Shown: positions 37,516 to 46,397 of the stretch, piece after piece
How positions within the stretch are numbered: the stretch's first letter is position 1
Layout: each line of letters starts with the position of its first letter
Source: Pseudomonas putida
GTDB lineage: Bacteria; Pseudomonadota; Gammaproteobacteria; Pseudomonadales; Pseudomonadaceae
Length of the DNA stretch: 64,000 nt
NCBI GenBank assembly: GCA_041879295.1
Contig: CP047152.1
Coordinates: forward strand, 3,229,501 to 3,293,500
Direction of reading: 5' to 3'
Notes under the pieces: model-generated
What the model was told of the DNA's origin: nothing
Databases searched by the model: none
Seen by the model: the letters and a program-made list of their open reading frames with translations, nothing else
Position numbers and translations under genes: made by a program

Positions 37516-38334
37516 CTACTCCAGGGGAATCGTCAGCTGATCGATCACCGCACGTGTGTCGGGCCGCACCCCGCGCCACCAGGCAAACGCCTCGGCGGCC
37601 TGCTCCACCAGCATGCCGACGCCATCGGCCAGGCGCGCCTGGCCGTGCGCGCGGGCCAGACGCAGGAAAGGCGTGAGGCCTTTGCCATAGGCCAGCTCGT
37701 AGGCCAAGGCCGCCTCGCCCAGCACATCAGCAGGCAGTGGCGGCAGATCAGCGGTCAGGCTCGCCGAGGTGGCGTTGACCACGATGTCGAACGATTGCCC
37801 TTCCAGCGCTTCGTAGCGGCTGATGCGCAGACGCGGGTGGTCGAGCTCGTTACGCAGCGCCAGCGCCTTGGCCATGTCCCGGTTGGCGATCACCAGCTCA
37901 CATGGCCCCGCCTGCAGGAACGGCAGCAACGCCCCGCGCACCGCGCCACCAGCACCCAGCAGCAGCAAACGGCGGTTGCGCAGCGGCTCGCCAAGGTTCT
38001 GCTCGATGTCCCGCAGCAAACCGATGCCATCGAAGTTCTCGGCGACGATGCGACCATCCTCGAACTTCAGCGCATTTGCCGCCCGTGCCAGTTGCGCCCG
38101 CTCGCTGCGCCGGTCGGCCAGTTCGAAGGCACGCAGCTTGAACGGGGCGGTGATGTTCATGCCCTTCCCGCCTTCGCTACGAAACTGCAGCACCTGGGCT
38201 TCGAAGTCTTCCAGCGAGCCTTCAATGGCCCCGTATTCCAGCTGCTGGTTGCTGGCCTGGGCGAACAGGCCATGAATCAGCGGGGATTTGGTGTGGTTGA
38301 TCGGCCGGCCGATCACTGCGTAGCGGTCGCTCAT
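37516..38334 (-). CDS. shikimate dehydrogenase-like protein (AroE paralogue)
   Basis: A 272-residue NAD(P)-linked dehydrogenase of the AroE family. Substrate motifs are GRPINHTKSPLIH and MNITAPFK with the catalytic Lys; the Asp is in ENFDGIG. The dinucleotide site is LLGAGGAVRGALLPFL. Two positions differ from biosynthetic AroE: NT becomes NA in AANALKF, and NTDG becomes NFDG. AroE-like paralogues with changed substrate range are known in P. putida. It overlaps the CoA-transferase gene by four bases. Probably not the housekeeping AroE. Confidence 0.8.
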   Translation of the reverse strand: MSDRYAVIGRPINHTKSPLIHGLFAQASNQQLEYGAIEGSLEDFEAQVLQFRSEGGKGMNITAPFKLRAFELADRRSERAQLARAANALKFEDGRIVAENFDGIGLLRDIEQNLGEPLRNRRLLLLGAGGAVRGALLPFLQAGPCELVIANRDMAKALALRNELDHPRLRISRYEALEGQSFDIVVNATSASLTADLPPLPADVLGEAALAYELAYGKGLTPFLRLARAHGQARLADGVGMLVEQAAEAFAWWRGVRPDTRAVIDQLTIPLE

Positions 38335-39563
38335 CGTGCATCTCCGTGGGTGAACAGTACACCGTCTGCCTGCAGGGCAACGATTTCTTCGGGGCTGAAG
38401 CCAAGCCCGGCGGCCACTTCGGCGTTGTGCTGGCCAAGGTCCGGGGCCACTTGGTGAATGGTGGTGTCGCAGTCGGAAAAGCGGAACGGCAGGTTGGGCA
38501 GGCGCAGCGTGCCGTAGCGTGGGTGCTGCTGCTCGATGACCATGTTGCGTGCCTGGATCTGCGGATCGGCCAGCACTTCGTCGATGCGTTGGACCTTGGC
38601 ACTGGGGATGTCGATGGCATCGAGCAACGCCAGGATCTCGGCCACCCGACGCGCGCCGACCCAGTCGCGGACCACCGCCAGGATCGCCTCACGGTGGGCG
38701 TTGCGGCCGTTGAGGTTGTGGTAGCGGCGGTCGCTGCCGAACCCGGGCGGGCCGCCGTTGGCTTCGAGCATGGCCGCGAAGCGTTGCCAGGCATCGTCGA
38801 CCTGGGCAGCGATCACCAGGTCGCCGTCGGCAGCGCGGAACACGCCGTACAGGGTCGAGGTGGGCATGTCGTGGCCGGTCTGCTGGGGCAACACAGTGCC
38901 ACCGGACAGCGTGTAACACTGCACCGCGTATTCGTGCATCGACACCAGGGTGTCGTACAGCGCCATGTCGATATGCTGGCCACGGCCACTGCTCACCCGG
39001 CCGAGCAGCGCGGCATTGATCGCCGCCACCGCGTGGATGCCGGTGTACATGTCGCCCAGGGAAATACGCAGCAGCGGCGGTGCCTCGCCCGGCACGCCCA
39101 CCATCTGCATGATCCCGCTCTTGGCCTCGGCGATCAGGCCGAAGCCGGCGCGGTGGGCGTCCGGCCCGGTATGGCCGTAGGCGGAAATCGAGCAGTACAC
39201 CAGGCGCGGGTTGCGCGCCGACAGCTCGGCGTAGCCCAGGCCCAGCTTGTCCAGGGCGCCGGGGCGGTAGTTCTCGATGAACACGTCGGCCGAATCGGTC
39301 AGGCGCTGCATGAACGCCTTGCCGCGCGGGTCCTTCATGTTGACGCTGACGCCCTGCTTGCCCATGTTCAGCTGCAGGAAATAGCCGCTCTGCTGGTCGT
39401 CCAGGGTGAACGCGTGCTGGCGGCCAGCGTCGCCGCTACCCGGCCGCTCGACCTTGATCACCTCTGCGCCAAGCGCCGCCAGGCAACGGCCGACATAGGG
39501 GCCAGCGAGGAAGTGGCTGTAATCAACGACGCGGATACCCGCCAATGGCAATGCCTGGCTCAT
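38331..39563 (-). CDS. CaiB/BaiF-type CoA transferase
   Basis: A 410-residue class III CoA transferase moving CoA between organic acids. Signatures are LAGIRVVDYSHFLAGPY, LGAEVIKVERPGSGD, FIENYRPGALDKLGLGY, VYCSISAYGHTGP and MALYDTLVSMHEY; the catalytic Asp is expected in the ISLGDMYTGI stretch. GGAGGG before the ATG supports 39563. It sits between a MaoC-type hydratase gene and the aroE-like gene, overlapping both by four bases, so the operon probably works on a CoA thioester. Substrate unknown. Confidence 0.88.
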   Translation of the reverse strand: MSQALPLAGIRVVDYSHFLAGPYVGRCLAALGAEVIKVERPGSGDAGRQHAFTLDDQQSGYFLQLNMGKQGVSVNMKDPRGKAFMQRLTDSADVFIENYRPGALDKLGLGYAELSARNPRLVYCSISAYGHTGPDAHRAGFGLIAEAKSGIMQMVGVPGEAPPLLRISLGDMYTGIHAVAAINAALLGRVSSGRGQHIDMALYDTLVSMHEYAVQCYTLSGGTVLPQQTGHDMPTSTLYGVFRAADGDLVIAAQVDDAWQRFAAMLEANGGPPGFGSDRRYHNLNGRNAHREAILAVVRDWVGARRVAEILALLDAIDIPSAKVQRIDEVLADPQIQARNMVIEQQHPRYGTLRLPNLPFRFSDCDTTIHQVAPDLGQHNAEVAAGLGFSPEEIVALQADGVLFTHGDAR

Positions 39564-40015
39564 GCTGCTGCCCTCCGCGGCACCATCAACCGGTGCTCGC
39601 CACGTTGCACGACTTCGCCGTGCTGGTTGATCAGTTCCGAAGGCAACACCACGATGCCCCAGCCAGGTCGGCTGTTGCTCGGGCGCATCGCACCCACTCG
39701 CATGCGTACGTGGAGCACGTCGTTGACCTTGATCGGCAGCACGAAGTCCCAGGTCCAGCCCAGCGACATGCCCGGCAGGAAGCGGTACTCGCACTGGGTC
39801 TTCAGGCCGTCGGCGATCGACAGCCCGAACAGGCCGTGGGCAACCAGGCAGCCAAAGTGGCTGGCGTTGGCGTAAGCCTCGTCGACATGCACCGGGGTGT
39901 GATCGCCGGTAAGGTCGGCGTAGGCCAGGATGCGTTCGCGGGTCACGGTGTAGGTCGGGCTGATGCACTCGTCGCCCTCGCGGGCATCGTCCCAGTACTT
40001 TTCAATTACGCTCAT
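39560..40015 (-). CDS. MaoC-like hydratase
   Basis: A 151-residue hotdog-fold protein like MaoC/R-specific enoyl-CoA hydratases. The hydratase signature is present: ILAYADLTGDHTPVHVDEAYA, with the catalytic Asp and His, then HFGCLVAHGLF. It may add water to an enoyl-CoA produced by the neighbouring CoA transferase, as mesaconyl-CoA or methylfumaryl-CoA hydratases do. ATG 40015 overlaps the VOC gene by four bases. Confidence 0.85.
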   Translation of the reverse strand: MSVIEKYWDDAREGDECISPTYTVTRERILAYADLTGDHTPVHVDEAYANASHFGCLVAHGLFGLSIADGLKTQCEYRFLPGMSLGWTWDFVLPIKVNDVLHVRMRVGAMRPSNSRPGWGIVVLPSELINQHGEVVQRGEHRLMVPRRAAA

Positions 40016-40410
40016 GCCTGCACCTCCGCGCGCGGGTCGATGGCCAGTGCCTGGGCTACGCATTTGGCCGGCAGCGCCTGGATGAACTCCACCGCCAGGC
40101 CATCAGGCAGGCGTAACCAGTTGCGGCCCTGAGGCATTTCGCTGACGCCAAAGCGTTGGGCGGCGGCCAGCGCCGCTTCCAGGTCCTCACACATGATGCC
40201 CAGGTGCGCCATGCGCCCTTCCGGGCCAGTGAAGTCCGGCTGGTGAATGAACTGCAGGCCGCCGAGGGTCCAGTACTGCGCCGGTTGCTCGACGTCACCC
40301 TGCACTTCACGCATGCTCATGCCGCACACCTCGCTGAAAAAACGGATATGCCACTGAATGTCCTGCACCCAGAACGCCACGTGTTCGAGGTAGGCTTTTG
40401 GCTGGCTCAT
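40012..40410 (-). CDS. VOC-family (glyoxalase/dioxygenase-fold) protein
   Basis: A 132-residue vicinal-oxygen-chelate domain protein. It opens YLEHVAFWVQDIQWHIRFF, with a likely metal His, and contains FIHQPDFTG, MAHLGIMCEDLEAAL with a second His, and a C-terminal LPDGLAVEFIQ with a metal Glu. These proteins include lyases, epimerases and dioxygenases; it may be a CoA-ester epimerase in this operon. It overlaps both neighbours by four bases. Confidence 0.8.
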   Translation of the reverse strand: MSQPKAYLEHVAFWVQDIQWHIRFFSEVCGMSMREVQGDVEQPAQYWTLGGLQFIHQPDFTGPEGRMAHLGIMCEDLEAALAAAQRFGVSEMPQGRNWLRLPDGLAVEFIQALPAKCVAQALAIDPRAEVQA

Positions 40411-41354
40411 GGGGTTTCTCCCTTCTGGTGATCGGCCATGGCGCGCTCGATACCCTTGATGCAGGCCACCAGGGTCGCGTTGACCGGCGTGGCCACGCCA
40501 TGGCGCTGGCCCCAGCGCACGACGGAGCCGTTGATGAAGTCGATTTCGGTGATCGAGTTTTTTTCCAGGCTCTGCAGCATCGAGGTGCGGAAGCTCGCCG
40601 GCAGGCCTTCGGCGGCCAGTGTCCAGGCAGCTTCGGGGCTGGTCAGGCTCAAGCGGATGCCGGCGCGCTCGGCCACGGCGATGGCCTCGGCCACAGCGGC
40701 CTTGGCGGTACTTTCCAGTAGCGGCTCGCTGTATAGCTGGCCGTAGCTGAGCATGGTGATACCGCTCAATGCACCGGTGGCGACGTTGACCAGCAGCTTG
40801 TCCCACATGGTGCCGAGGATGTTGTCGCTTACCGTGGTGGCCAGCCCGGCGTGGTTGAACGCTTCGGCGATGGCCTGCACGCGCGGCGTCAGCTGGCCGT
40901 CGAGCTCGCCGATGAAGGTCTGTTTGCCGGCCACACCGGCACGGATCGAGCCCGGCGCGAGCAGCACGCCGCCGACATAGGTCTTGCCAGCCAGCACCCG
41001 CTCACGCCCCACCGCCTCGGCCAGGATGTCCTCGTGGCCGAGGCCGTTCTGCAGCGACAGCACCAGCGTCTGCGGCCCGATCAGCGCGACAGCGCCGGCG
41101 ATGGCCTCGGCGGTGTGAAACGACTTCACCAGCACCACCACCAAATCGGTCACGCCAACGTCTTCGGCTTCAATGGCCGCGTTGACCGGTACATAGCGCT
41201 CGCCCCGTTCGTCCTGCACCCGCAGCCCGTGCTGGTTCATCGCCTCGATGTGCGCGCGGCCGCGGTTCAGCAGCCAGGTTTCATGCCCTGCCTCGCTCAG
41301 GGCCGCGCCAATGGCGCAACCCAGTGCTCCGGCGCCCAGAATGCAGATTTTCAC
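40407..41354 (-). CDS. ketopantoate-reductase-family protein (PanE/ApbA-like)
   Basis: A 315-residue NADP-dependent oxidoreductase. It starts MKICILGAGALGCAIGAALSEAG, the PanE Rossmann motif; LVLSLQNGLGHED and the Lys of MWDKLLVNVATGALSG are conserved active-site parts, with the Glu/Ser region SLEKNSITEIDFINGSVV near the C-terminus. First gene of the leftward operon ending at the aroQ-like gene. In this setting it may reduce a 2-keto acid other than ketopantoate. The divergent LysR gene starts 90 bases away. Confidence 0.85.
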   Translation of the reverse strand: MKICILGAGALGCAIGAALSEAGHETWLLNRGRAHIEAMNQHGLRVQDERGERYVPVNAAIEAEDVGVTDLVVVLVKSFHTAEAIAGAVALIGPQTLVLSLQNGLGHEDILAEAVGRERVLAGKTYVGGVLLAPGSIRAGVAGKQTFIGELDGQLTPRVQAIAEAFNHAGLATTVSDNILGTMWDKLLVNVATGALSGITMLSYGQLYSEPLLESTAKAAVAEAIAVAERAGIRLSLTSPEAAWTLAAEGLPASFRTSMLQSLEKNSITEIDFINGSVVRWGQRHGVATPVNATLVACIKGIERAMADHQKGETP

Positions 41355-41419
41355 GTCGCAGACCTCCTGTGATTTGCGATCACCTTATGCAGCAGGGGTT
41401 ATTTGCGCTATACAATGGC

Positions 41420-41437
41420 CTCAATACGACTATTGAG
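41420..41437. promoter_or_regulatory. LysR-type operator between divergent genes
   Basis: CTCAATA-CGAC-TATTGAG, a perfect 7-bp inverted repeat containing ATA...TAT, lies directly upstream of the LysR gene start and 66 bases from the operon's first gene. TATACAAT (41410-41417) beside it may be a -10 element. Confidence 0.65.
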
Positions 41438-41444
41438 AATCGCA

Positions 41445-42362
41445 ATGACGGCTACCCTGGAGGCCCTGCCCGAACCCAAGCTGCTGCAGTTGTTCGACGT
41501 GCTTTACCAATGCCGCAGCGTGACCCGCGCCGCCGAACAGCTAGGGCAGAGCCAGCCGACCATCAGCATCTGGCTGGCGCGCCTGCGCGAGCAATTGAAC
41601 GACCCGCTGTTCGTGCGCACGCCGGGCGGCATGGCCCCTACCCCCCGCGCCGATCAGCTGATAGGGCCGTGCCGCGAGGTGCTGGAATCGCTGCGCCGGC
41701 TGACCGCCTGGGAGCCGCAGTTCATCGCCGCCACAGCGCAGCGGCGTTTTCGCCTGTGTGTCAGCGATGCCAGCCACATCACCTTGCTGCCAAGCATCCT
41801 CAACCATCTGCGCAGCCATGCGCCGGGTATTCGCCTGGAGGCGGCGCGGATCGACGGCAATACCGAGAGCGCGCTGGAGTCGGGCGAAGCGGACCTGGCC
41901 ATCGGCTTCGTGCCCTGGCTGGGCGGGGGGATGTATCAGCAGGTGCTGTTCGAACAGGACTGGGTATGCCTGAGCAACCCGCAGCATCCACGCCTGAGCA
42001 ATGGCATGAGCCTGGAGCGGTATCGGGCCGAGGGGCATGTGCAGATCAGTTTCGGCACCGGGCAAAAGCTGCTGGAAGCAGGGTTGGCGCGGGCCGGGAT
42101 CGAACGGCGGATCATGCTGGAGCTGCCAGCGTTTCTCGGGTTAGGGATGATAATCGGGACTACCGATCTGCTAGGCACCTTGCCGCGGCATATCGGGCAG
42201 ACACTGGCCGATATGCATGGGCTACAGGTCCATGACTGCCCGTTCGAAGTGGAGGGGTTCACGGTCAAGCAGCATTGGCATGCCCGCTATCATCAGGACA
42301 ATGGAAATCGATGGTTGAGGGACGTCGTGCGCGGATTGTTTCAGCAAGCAAGCCAGGCATGA
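41445..42362 (+). CDS. LysR-family regulator of the adjacent operon
   Basis: A 305-residue LysR-type regulator. The N-terminal HTH is in LQLFDVLYQCRSVTRAAEQL followed by GQSQPTISIWLARLREQLNDPLFVR; the co-inducer domain covers about residues 95-300. ATG 41445 is preferred over in-frame starts at 41403 and 41415 because those would span the operator and promoter. It is divergent from the PanE/VOC/MaoC/CaiB/AroE/AroQ operon and presumably controls it through the dyad at 41420-41437. Confidence 0.9.
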   Translation: MTATLEALPEPKLLQLFDVLYQCRSVTRAAEQLGQSQPTISIWLARLREQLNDPLFVRTPGGMAPTPRADQLIGPCREVLESLRRLTAWEPQFIAATAQRRFRLCVSDASHITLLPSILNHLRSHAPGIRLEAARIDGNTESALESGEADLAIGFVPWLGGGMYQQVLFEQDWVCLSNPQHPRLSNGMSLERYRAEGHVQISFGTGQKLLEAGLARAGIERRIMLELPAFLGLGMIIGTTDLLGTLPRHIGQTLADMHGLQVHDCPFEVEGFTVKQHWHARYHQDNGNRWLRDVVRGLFQQASQA

Positions 42363-42575
42363 TCCAGTTTCGACTTAGATAGCATTGCCCAGATAAGGCC
42401 CGAATTCTCCAACAGGCCAAGTCACAAGCGACGTTTGGTTAACACATCGGATAAAGCCGCACACGCGCAGGGCTGCTACAGCCTTCAGGCTCGTCTTTGG
42501 CGCCAGCAGTGAACCTTCGTGGCTGGCGGGGCTCAGTTGTCCAGAGCGCGTTTGCGACGTCGACAAAGGATTGCC
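42363..42575 (+). other. gap upstream of the OPT transporter
   Basis: A 213-base stretch without a gene. CGCCAGC (42501-42507) and GCTGGCG (42522-42528) can form a hairpin in the probable leader of the transporter gene. No confident promoter. Confidence 0.35.
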
Positions 42576-44324
42576 ATGGGACATGCCTCCTCAACCGCCC
42601 TCCCCCAGGTTCGCATCGAACGTGAACTGAGCCTGCGGGCGGTGCTCACCGGCACGGTGCTGGGCATCTTGCTCACGCCCTCGAATGTGTACGCAGGGCT
42701 GAAGATCGGCTGGTCATTCAACATGTCGATCATCGCCTTGCTGGTCGGTTTCGCCCTGTGGCAGGGCCTGGCAAGGCATCGCAACAACCGCTCCGCGTGG
42801 ACGTTGCACGAAAGCAACATCAACCAGACCGTGGCGTCAGCCGCCGCCTCCATCATCTCCGGCGGGCTGGTCGCGCCGATCCCCGCCTATACCCTGCTCA
42901 CCGGACACCAACTGGACCCGCTGCCGATGATGGCCTGGGTGTTCTCGGTGAGCTTCCTGGGCATCTGGATCGCCTGGTACCTGCGCCCCGCCCTGCTCAA
43001 CGACCATGGCCTGAAGTTTCCCGAAGGCATGGCGACCTTGGAAACGCTGCAGCAGATCTACAACCACGGGCGCGAAGCCATGGCGCGGATCAAGGTGCTA
43101 TGCAGCGCCGCGTTGCTTTCAGCACTGGTCAAATGGGTAGACGGGTTCGTCTGGGCGATACCGCGCTGGGCGCCCACGCCGGCGCTCGAGCGCCTGACCT
43201 TCACGGTCGACCCTTCGCTGATGCTGATCGGCTTCGGCAGCATCATCGGCATTCGCGTGGGCGTGACGTTACTGATTGGCGCCGCGCTGGCCTGGGGCGG
43301 ACTGGCGCCGTGGTTGATCGAACAGGCCTTGGTGGCGCTTGCTCCGAACGCCAGCGGCCCGCAGTTTGCCGCGCTGGTGGAATGGCTGTTGTGGCCTGGC
43401 GTGAGCCTGATGGTCTGCGCGACGCTGACTTCATTGTTGGTTCGCCTGTTCCAAGTGCCCCGGCGATCGCCCGCTGAACAGCGAACGCCGCGCGCCAGGA
43501 TGCGTTTTAGCCCCTGGCCTGCGTCGGGGCTGCTGCTGTCCACGGCGCTGATCATTACCCTGCAGGTGTTGTTGTTTGGCATCGACTGGTGGATGGCGCT
43601 GTTGAGCATTCCGTTGGCCGTGTGCCTTGCCGTGGTCGCGGCGCGCGTGGTCGGCGCCACTGGCATCGCACCGATTGGCGCCATCGGCAAGCTGTCGCAG
43701 CTCAGCTTCGGCCTGATCGCCCCCGGCCAGGTGGCGATCAACCTGATGAGTGCCAACACGGCGGGTGGCGCGGCCGGGCAATCCACCGACCTGATGAACG
43801 ACTTCAAGGTTGGCCAGGCGATCGGCGCTACGCCGCACAAACAGCTGATTGCTCAGTGCGTCGGTATTTTCATCGGTAGCGTGGTCGGCGTGCTGGTGTA
43901 TCGAGTGCTGATTCCCGATCCGCAGGCCTTGTTGCTCACTGAGCAGTGGCCGGCACCGGCAGCGGCGACCTGGAAAGCGGTTGCGCAGACGCTGACCCAG
44001 GGGCTGGGGGCGCTGTCCTTGGAGTCGCGCTGGGCGATTGCGACTGGGAGTGCTGTTGGCGTACTGCTGGGGGCACTGGACAGCCTGTTGCCGCAACGGG
44101 CAGCCCGCTGGCTGCCGAGTACGGCGGCGCTGGGGTTGGCGTTCATCCTGCCTGCATCGATCAGCCTGATGATGGGGTTTGGTGCCGTAGTGACCTGGCT
44201 GGTCAGTTGCCGGTGGCCGAGGGTGACGGAGCGTTTTGCGATTACCGCGGCGGCGGGGTTGATTGCCGGTGAGAGCATCATGGGGGTGGCGGCATCGTTT
44301 TGGGAGATGCTTCGGGGGTTGTAG
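42576..44324 (+). CDS. OPT-family oligopeptide/metal-chelate transporter
   Basis: A 582-residue inner-membrane protein with about fourteen hydrophobic segments, family OPT (PF03169). Landmarks are ELSLRAVLTGTVLGILLTPSNVYAGLKIGW, NINQTVASAAASIISGG, GLKFPEGMATLETLQ and IAPGQVAINLMSANTAGGAAGQSTD. Relatives move peptides or metal-siderophore complexes. AAAGGA (42565-42570) sets the start. It stands alone between the LysR gene and the csg/T2SS block; whether it supplies metal to the latter is unknown. Confidence 0.88.
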   Translation: MGHASSTALPQVRIERELSLRAVLTGTVLGILLTPSNVYAGLKIGWSFNMSIIALLVGFALWQGLARHRNNRSAWTLHESNINQTVASAAASIISGGLVAPIPAYTLLTGHQLDPLPMMAWVFSVSFLGIWIAWYLRPALLNDHGLKFPEGMATLETLQQIYNHGREAMARIKVLCSAALLSALVKWVDGFVWAIPRWAPTPALERLTFTVDPSLMLIGFGSIIGIRVGVTLLIGAALAWGGLAPWLIEQALVALAPNASGPQFAALVEWLLWPGVSLMVCATLTSLLVRLFQVPRRSPAEQRTPRARMRFSPWPASGLLLSTALIITLQVLLFGIDWWMALLSIPLAVCLAVVAARVVGATGIAPIGAIGKLSQLSFGLIAPGQVAINLMSANTAGGAAGQSTDLMNDFKVGQAIGATPHKQLIAQCVGIFIGSVVGVLVYRVLIPDPQALLLTEQWPAPAAATWKAVAQTLTQGLGALSLESRWAIATGSAVGVLLGALDSLLPQRAARWLPSTAALGLAFILPASISLMMGFGAVVTWLVSCRWPRVTERFAITAAAGLIAGESIMGVAASFWEMLRGL

Positions 44325-44425
44325 ATACTGCGTATCCCCCCTCGCCCGCGCGTCCCTTCTATCACGTCGTACAAACCAAGCTGTCGCGCGCACCTGTCAC
44401 AGGCATGACTGGCCCGAAACAAACG

Positions 44426-44688
44426 TAGGAGCGAGCGTAGCTCGCGATGCGCCGCGCGGGCGGCGCTCGATCTCACAGGCGACGAATCCCTATCGCCAAC
44501 ACCTCGAAACCCAAACACAGACCCAAGCCTTCAAACACCGGCTGCACCGCCTTGGCCGAGTCCACCCCATGGTCATTGCTCAACAACAGATCACGCACTG
44601 GCCTCTTCGCGGGACACCGCTCCTACAAGGGACCGCGCCAAGCCTGAGGCCAGCGCTGCACTTGAGCGGGTTTACCGGCGAAGAGGCC
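44426..44688. repeat. REP-type repeats in the 375-base gap
   Basis: No gene is supported between 44325 and 44699. GCGAGC-GTA-GCTCGC (44431-44445) and GCGCCGC-GCGG-GCGGCGC (44449-44466) are adjacent perfect hairpins. TCTTCGCGGGACACCGCTCC (about 44604-44623) and GAGCGGGTTTACCGGCGAAG (44664-44683) form an inverted REP pair. They lie between the convergent OPT and csgG genes. Confidence 0.7.
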
Positions 44689-44699
44689 CTCAAGCCTGA

Positions 44700-45551
44700 T
44701 CACGGCTGCTGATTCTGGCTCAAAAACTTGTCCACCATCGCCGTGCCTTCCCCCGCATCCCCCGCCACCTGCCACAGCCGCCGCTCGATCCCCTGCGCCA
44801 GCAAGTGCCCCACCGCCGCTTCGATCGCCGACAGCACGCACAACTGCGCCGGTTCATTGGTGGTATACCCCACCTCGGCCTCCAGCAGTTTCTTGAACTC
44901 GATGAACTTGAACACCCCGGCACTGCGCCCTACCGAGTAGATGGTCTTGCTGGTCATCACGTTGGCCAGCACCTGCCCGGTGCGCACGTCCACGGCGCGC
45001 AGGTTAACGGTGACCTGGTCCACCCGGTACTCACGGGAAATGTCGATCCCCAGGTAGCGGGCGCCCTCGCCGCCGCTACGCACGTTGGTGTCGTAGGCAA
45101 TGATGCCGCCTTCGAGCATCAGGTTGGCGGCTTGCAGCGGTGGCAGCTCGCCCATGATGTTTTCCGCCACATCAGGCTTTTTCTGCGATGCACGGATGAT
45201 CTTGCGCTCGGTCAGCAGGTTCTGCAGCCCTTCACGCTCCAGCACCACGAACCAGCCGCTGGCACTCAGTGCGTCCATCAACATGCTGGCCGCGCCCTGG
45301 GTGACGCTGGTGGAGAACGAACTGGCCGGGGTCGGCTTGTACTGCCCGGTCTGGTCGCGGAAGCCGTACACCACGGCCATCAGCCGGCCTTTGGGCCGTG
45401 GCATGTTGATCAGGTCGTAGTAAGTCGAGGCCCGAGGGGTCAGGGTCGGGGTTTCCGAGTCCAGTTCAGCCGACATGGGTTCGCGCAGGCTGCAACCACT
45501 TTGCAGGCCCAGGGCGGTGAGGATCAGCAGCGTGCTCAGCAGACGTTTCAT
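44700..45551 (-). CDS. csgG: CsgG curli secretion channel lipoprotein
   Basis: A 283-residue outer-membrane lipoprotein that forms the nonameric curli export pore in E. coli. Signal peptide and lipobox (QSGCS, Cys20) are followed by YYDLINMPRPKGRLMAVVYGFRDQTGQYKP, SFSTSVTQGAASMLMDAL, GWFVVLEREGLQNLLTERKIIRA and LMLEGGIIAYDTNVRSGG.GARYLGI, the family core. It is last in the operon T2SS-pseudopilins-csgE-csgF-csgG. No csgA, csgB, csgC or csgD is present in this window. The start follows GGAGAGAACACC. Confidence 0.95.
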   Translation of the reverse strand: MKRLLSTLLILTALGLQSGCSLREPMSAELDSETPTLTPRASTYYDLINMPRPKGRLMAVVYGFRDQTGQYKPTPASSFSTSVTQGAASMLMDALSASGWFVVLEREGLQNLLTERKIIRASQKKPDVAENIMGELPPLQAANLMLEGGIIAYDTNVRSGGEGARYLGIDISREYRVDQVTVNLRAVDVRTGQVLANVMTSKTIYSVGRSAGVFKFIEFKKLLEAEVGYTTNEPAQLCVLSAIEAAVGHLLAQGIERRLWQVAGDAGEGTAMVDKFLSQNQQP

Positions 45552-45585
45552 GGTGTTCTCTCCCCAACATAAAAGCCCTTCCCTC

Positions 45586-45999
45586 TCAGGGGTTCAGGCC
45601 GCTGACCTCAATGATCGAAATTTCTCCTGTGGCACGATCGGTGACCTTGATGCTCAAGGCCCCGGAATCGTCGATGACGTCGATGAGAAACGCATCGGTC
45701 GCCATGCTGCCGGTGTTGCCGTTGCTGATGTTGTCCAGCAACTGCGACAACATCCGCGACTCCAGCTGGTTGCTGAACCGCTCAAGGGCTGTGGTGCCGG
45801 TAAAGGCCGAGGCACGGTCCTTGAGGTCCGGGTCGTCGTAGTCGTTCTGCGCCTGGGCGTTGTTCAACAGCCAAGTGCCGTTCAACGGGTTACCGCCAAA
45901 CGCCGGGTTGACCGGGGTGTACACCAGCTCGGTGGCCTGGGAAGCACAGGCGCTGGCCAGCAGGCAGGCGGCAATGCAACGTGGAATACGGTGGTTCAT
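45586..45999 (-). CDS. csgF: CsgF curli assembly factor
   Basis: A 137-residue exported protein. After the signal peptide (cut near SQA-TE) the mature N-terminus TELVYTPVNPAFGGNPLNG.WLLNNAQAQN matches CsgF, the part that plugs into CsgG; the C-terminus has ISIIEVSGL. In E. coli CsgF couples secretion to nucleation at the cell surface. It is 34 bases before csgG and overlaps csgE by four bases. Confidence 0.95.
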   Translation of the reverse strand: MNHRIPRCIAACLLASACASQATELVYTPVNPAFGGNPLNGTWLLNNAQAQNDYDDPDLKDRASAFTGTTALERFSNQLESRMLSQLLDNISNGNTGSMATDAFLIDVIDDSGALSIKVTDRATGEISIIEVSGLNP

Positions 46000-46397
46000 A
46001 GCTCGTCCCTCTCCAAGTCGGTGGTGTCCTGTAACAGGCGTTGCAGCTTGCGTTGAATGATCTGCTGCTTGACCAGGTCGGCGGCGGCGACGGCCTCGTC
46101 TTTGAGCTCGGTGGTGTTCGGTGGCAGGAACCGGCGGTACACCACTTCACGCTCGAACTCCACCGTCACCAGGCTGCCCCAGCGGGCATCCGGGCGTTCG
46201 CGTACCACCAGGTTGAAGTCCAGGCGGCTGGTGGCACGCAGGCGGTCGGCGAAGTAGTAGTAAAAGTCGTGGCCGATGTGCGAGATGGTGTTATCGACGA
46301 TAAAGCCCTGCATCTCGTCTTCGGCACCCGCCTTGGCGCAGGTGGCCACCCCTGCCAACAGCAGCAGGCCTAGGCACAGCGCAGCCAGGCGCTTCAT
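45996..46397 (-). CDS. csgE: CsgE curli secretion adaptor
   Basis: A 133-residue periplasmic protein with a signal peptide (residues 1 to about 24). The mature domain has GFIVDNTISHIGHDFYYYFADRL, LVVRERPDARWGSLVTVEF and VVYRRFLPPN, the CsgE core; CsgE caps CsgG and brings substrate to it. Its ATG overlaps the stop of the upstream pseudopilin gene (ATGA), so csgEFG is translationally coupled to a type II secretion operon, an unusual arrangement. Confidence 0.94.
   Translation of the reverse strand: MKRLAALCLGLLLLAGVATCAKAGAEDEMQGFIVDNTISHIGHDFYYYFADRLRATSRLDFNLVVRERPDARWGSLVTVEFEREVVYRRFLPPNTTELKDEAVAAADLVKQQIIQRKLQRLLQDTTDLERDEL

Noticed and set aside
37074..38334. Housekeeping aroQ and aroE
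   Set aside because: Altered active-site motifs and membership in a CoA-transferase operon argue for paralogues, so the standard gene symbols were not used.
38346..39875. 509-codon plus-strand open frame opposite the CoA transferase
   Set aside because: Antisense shadow; CaiB motifs are on the minus strand and joined to a coupled operon.
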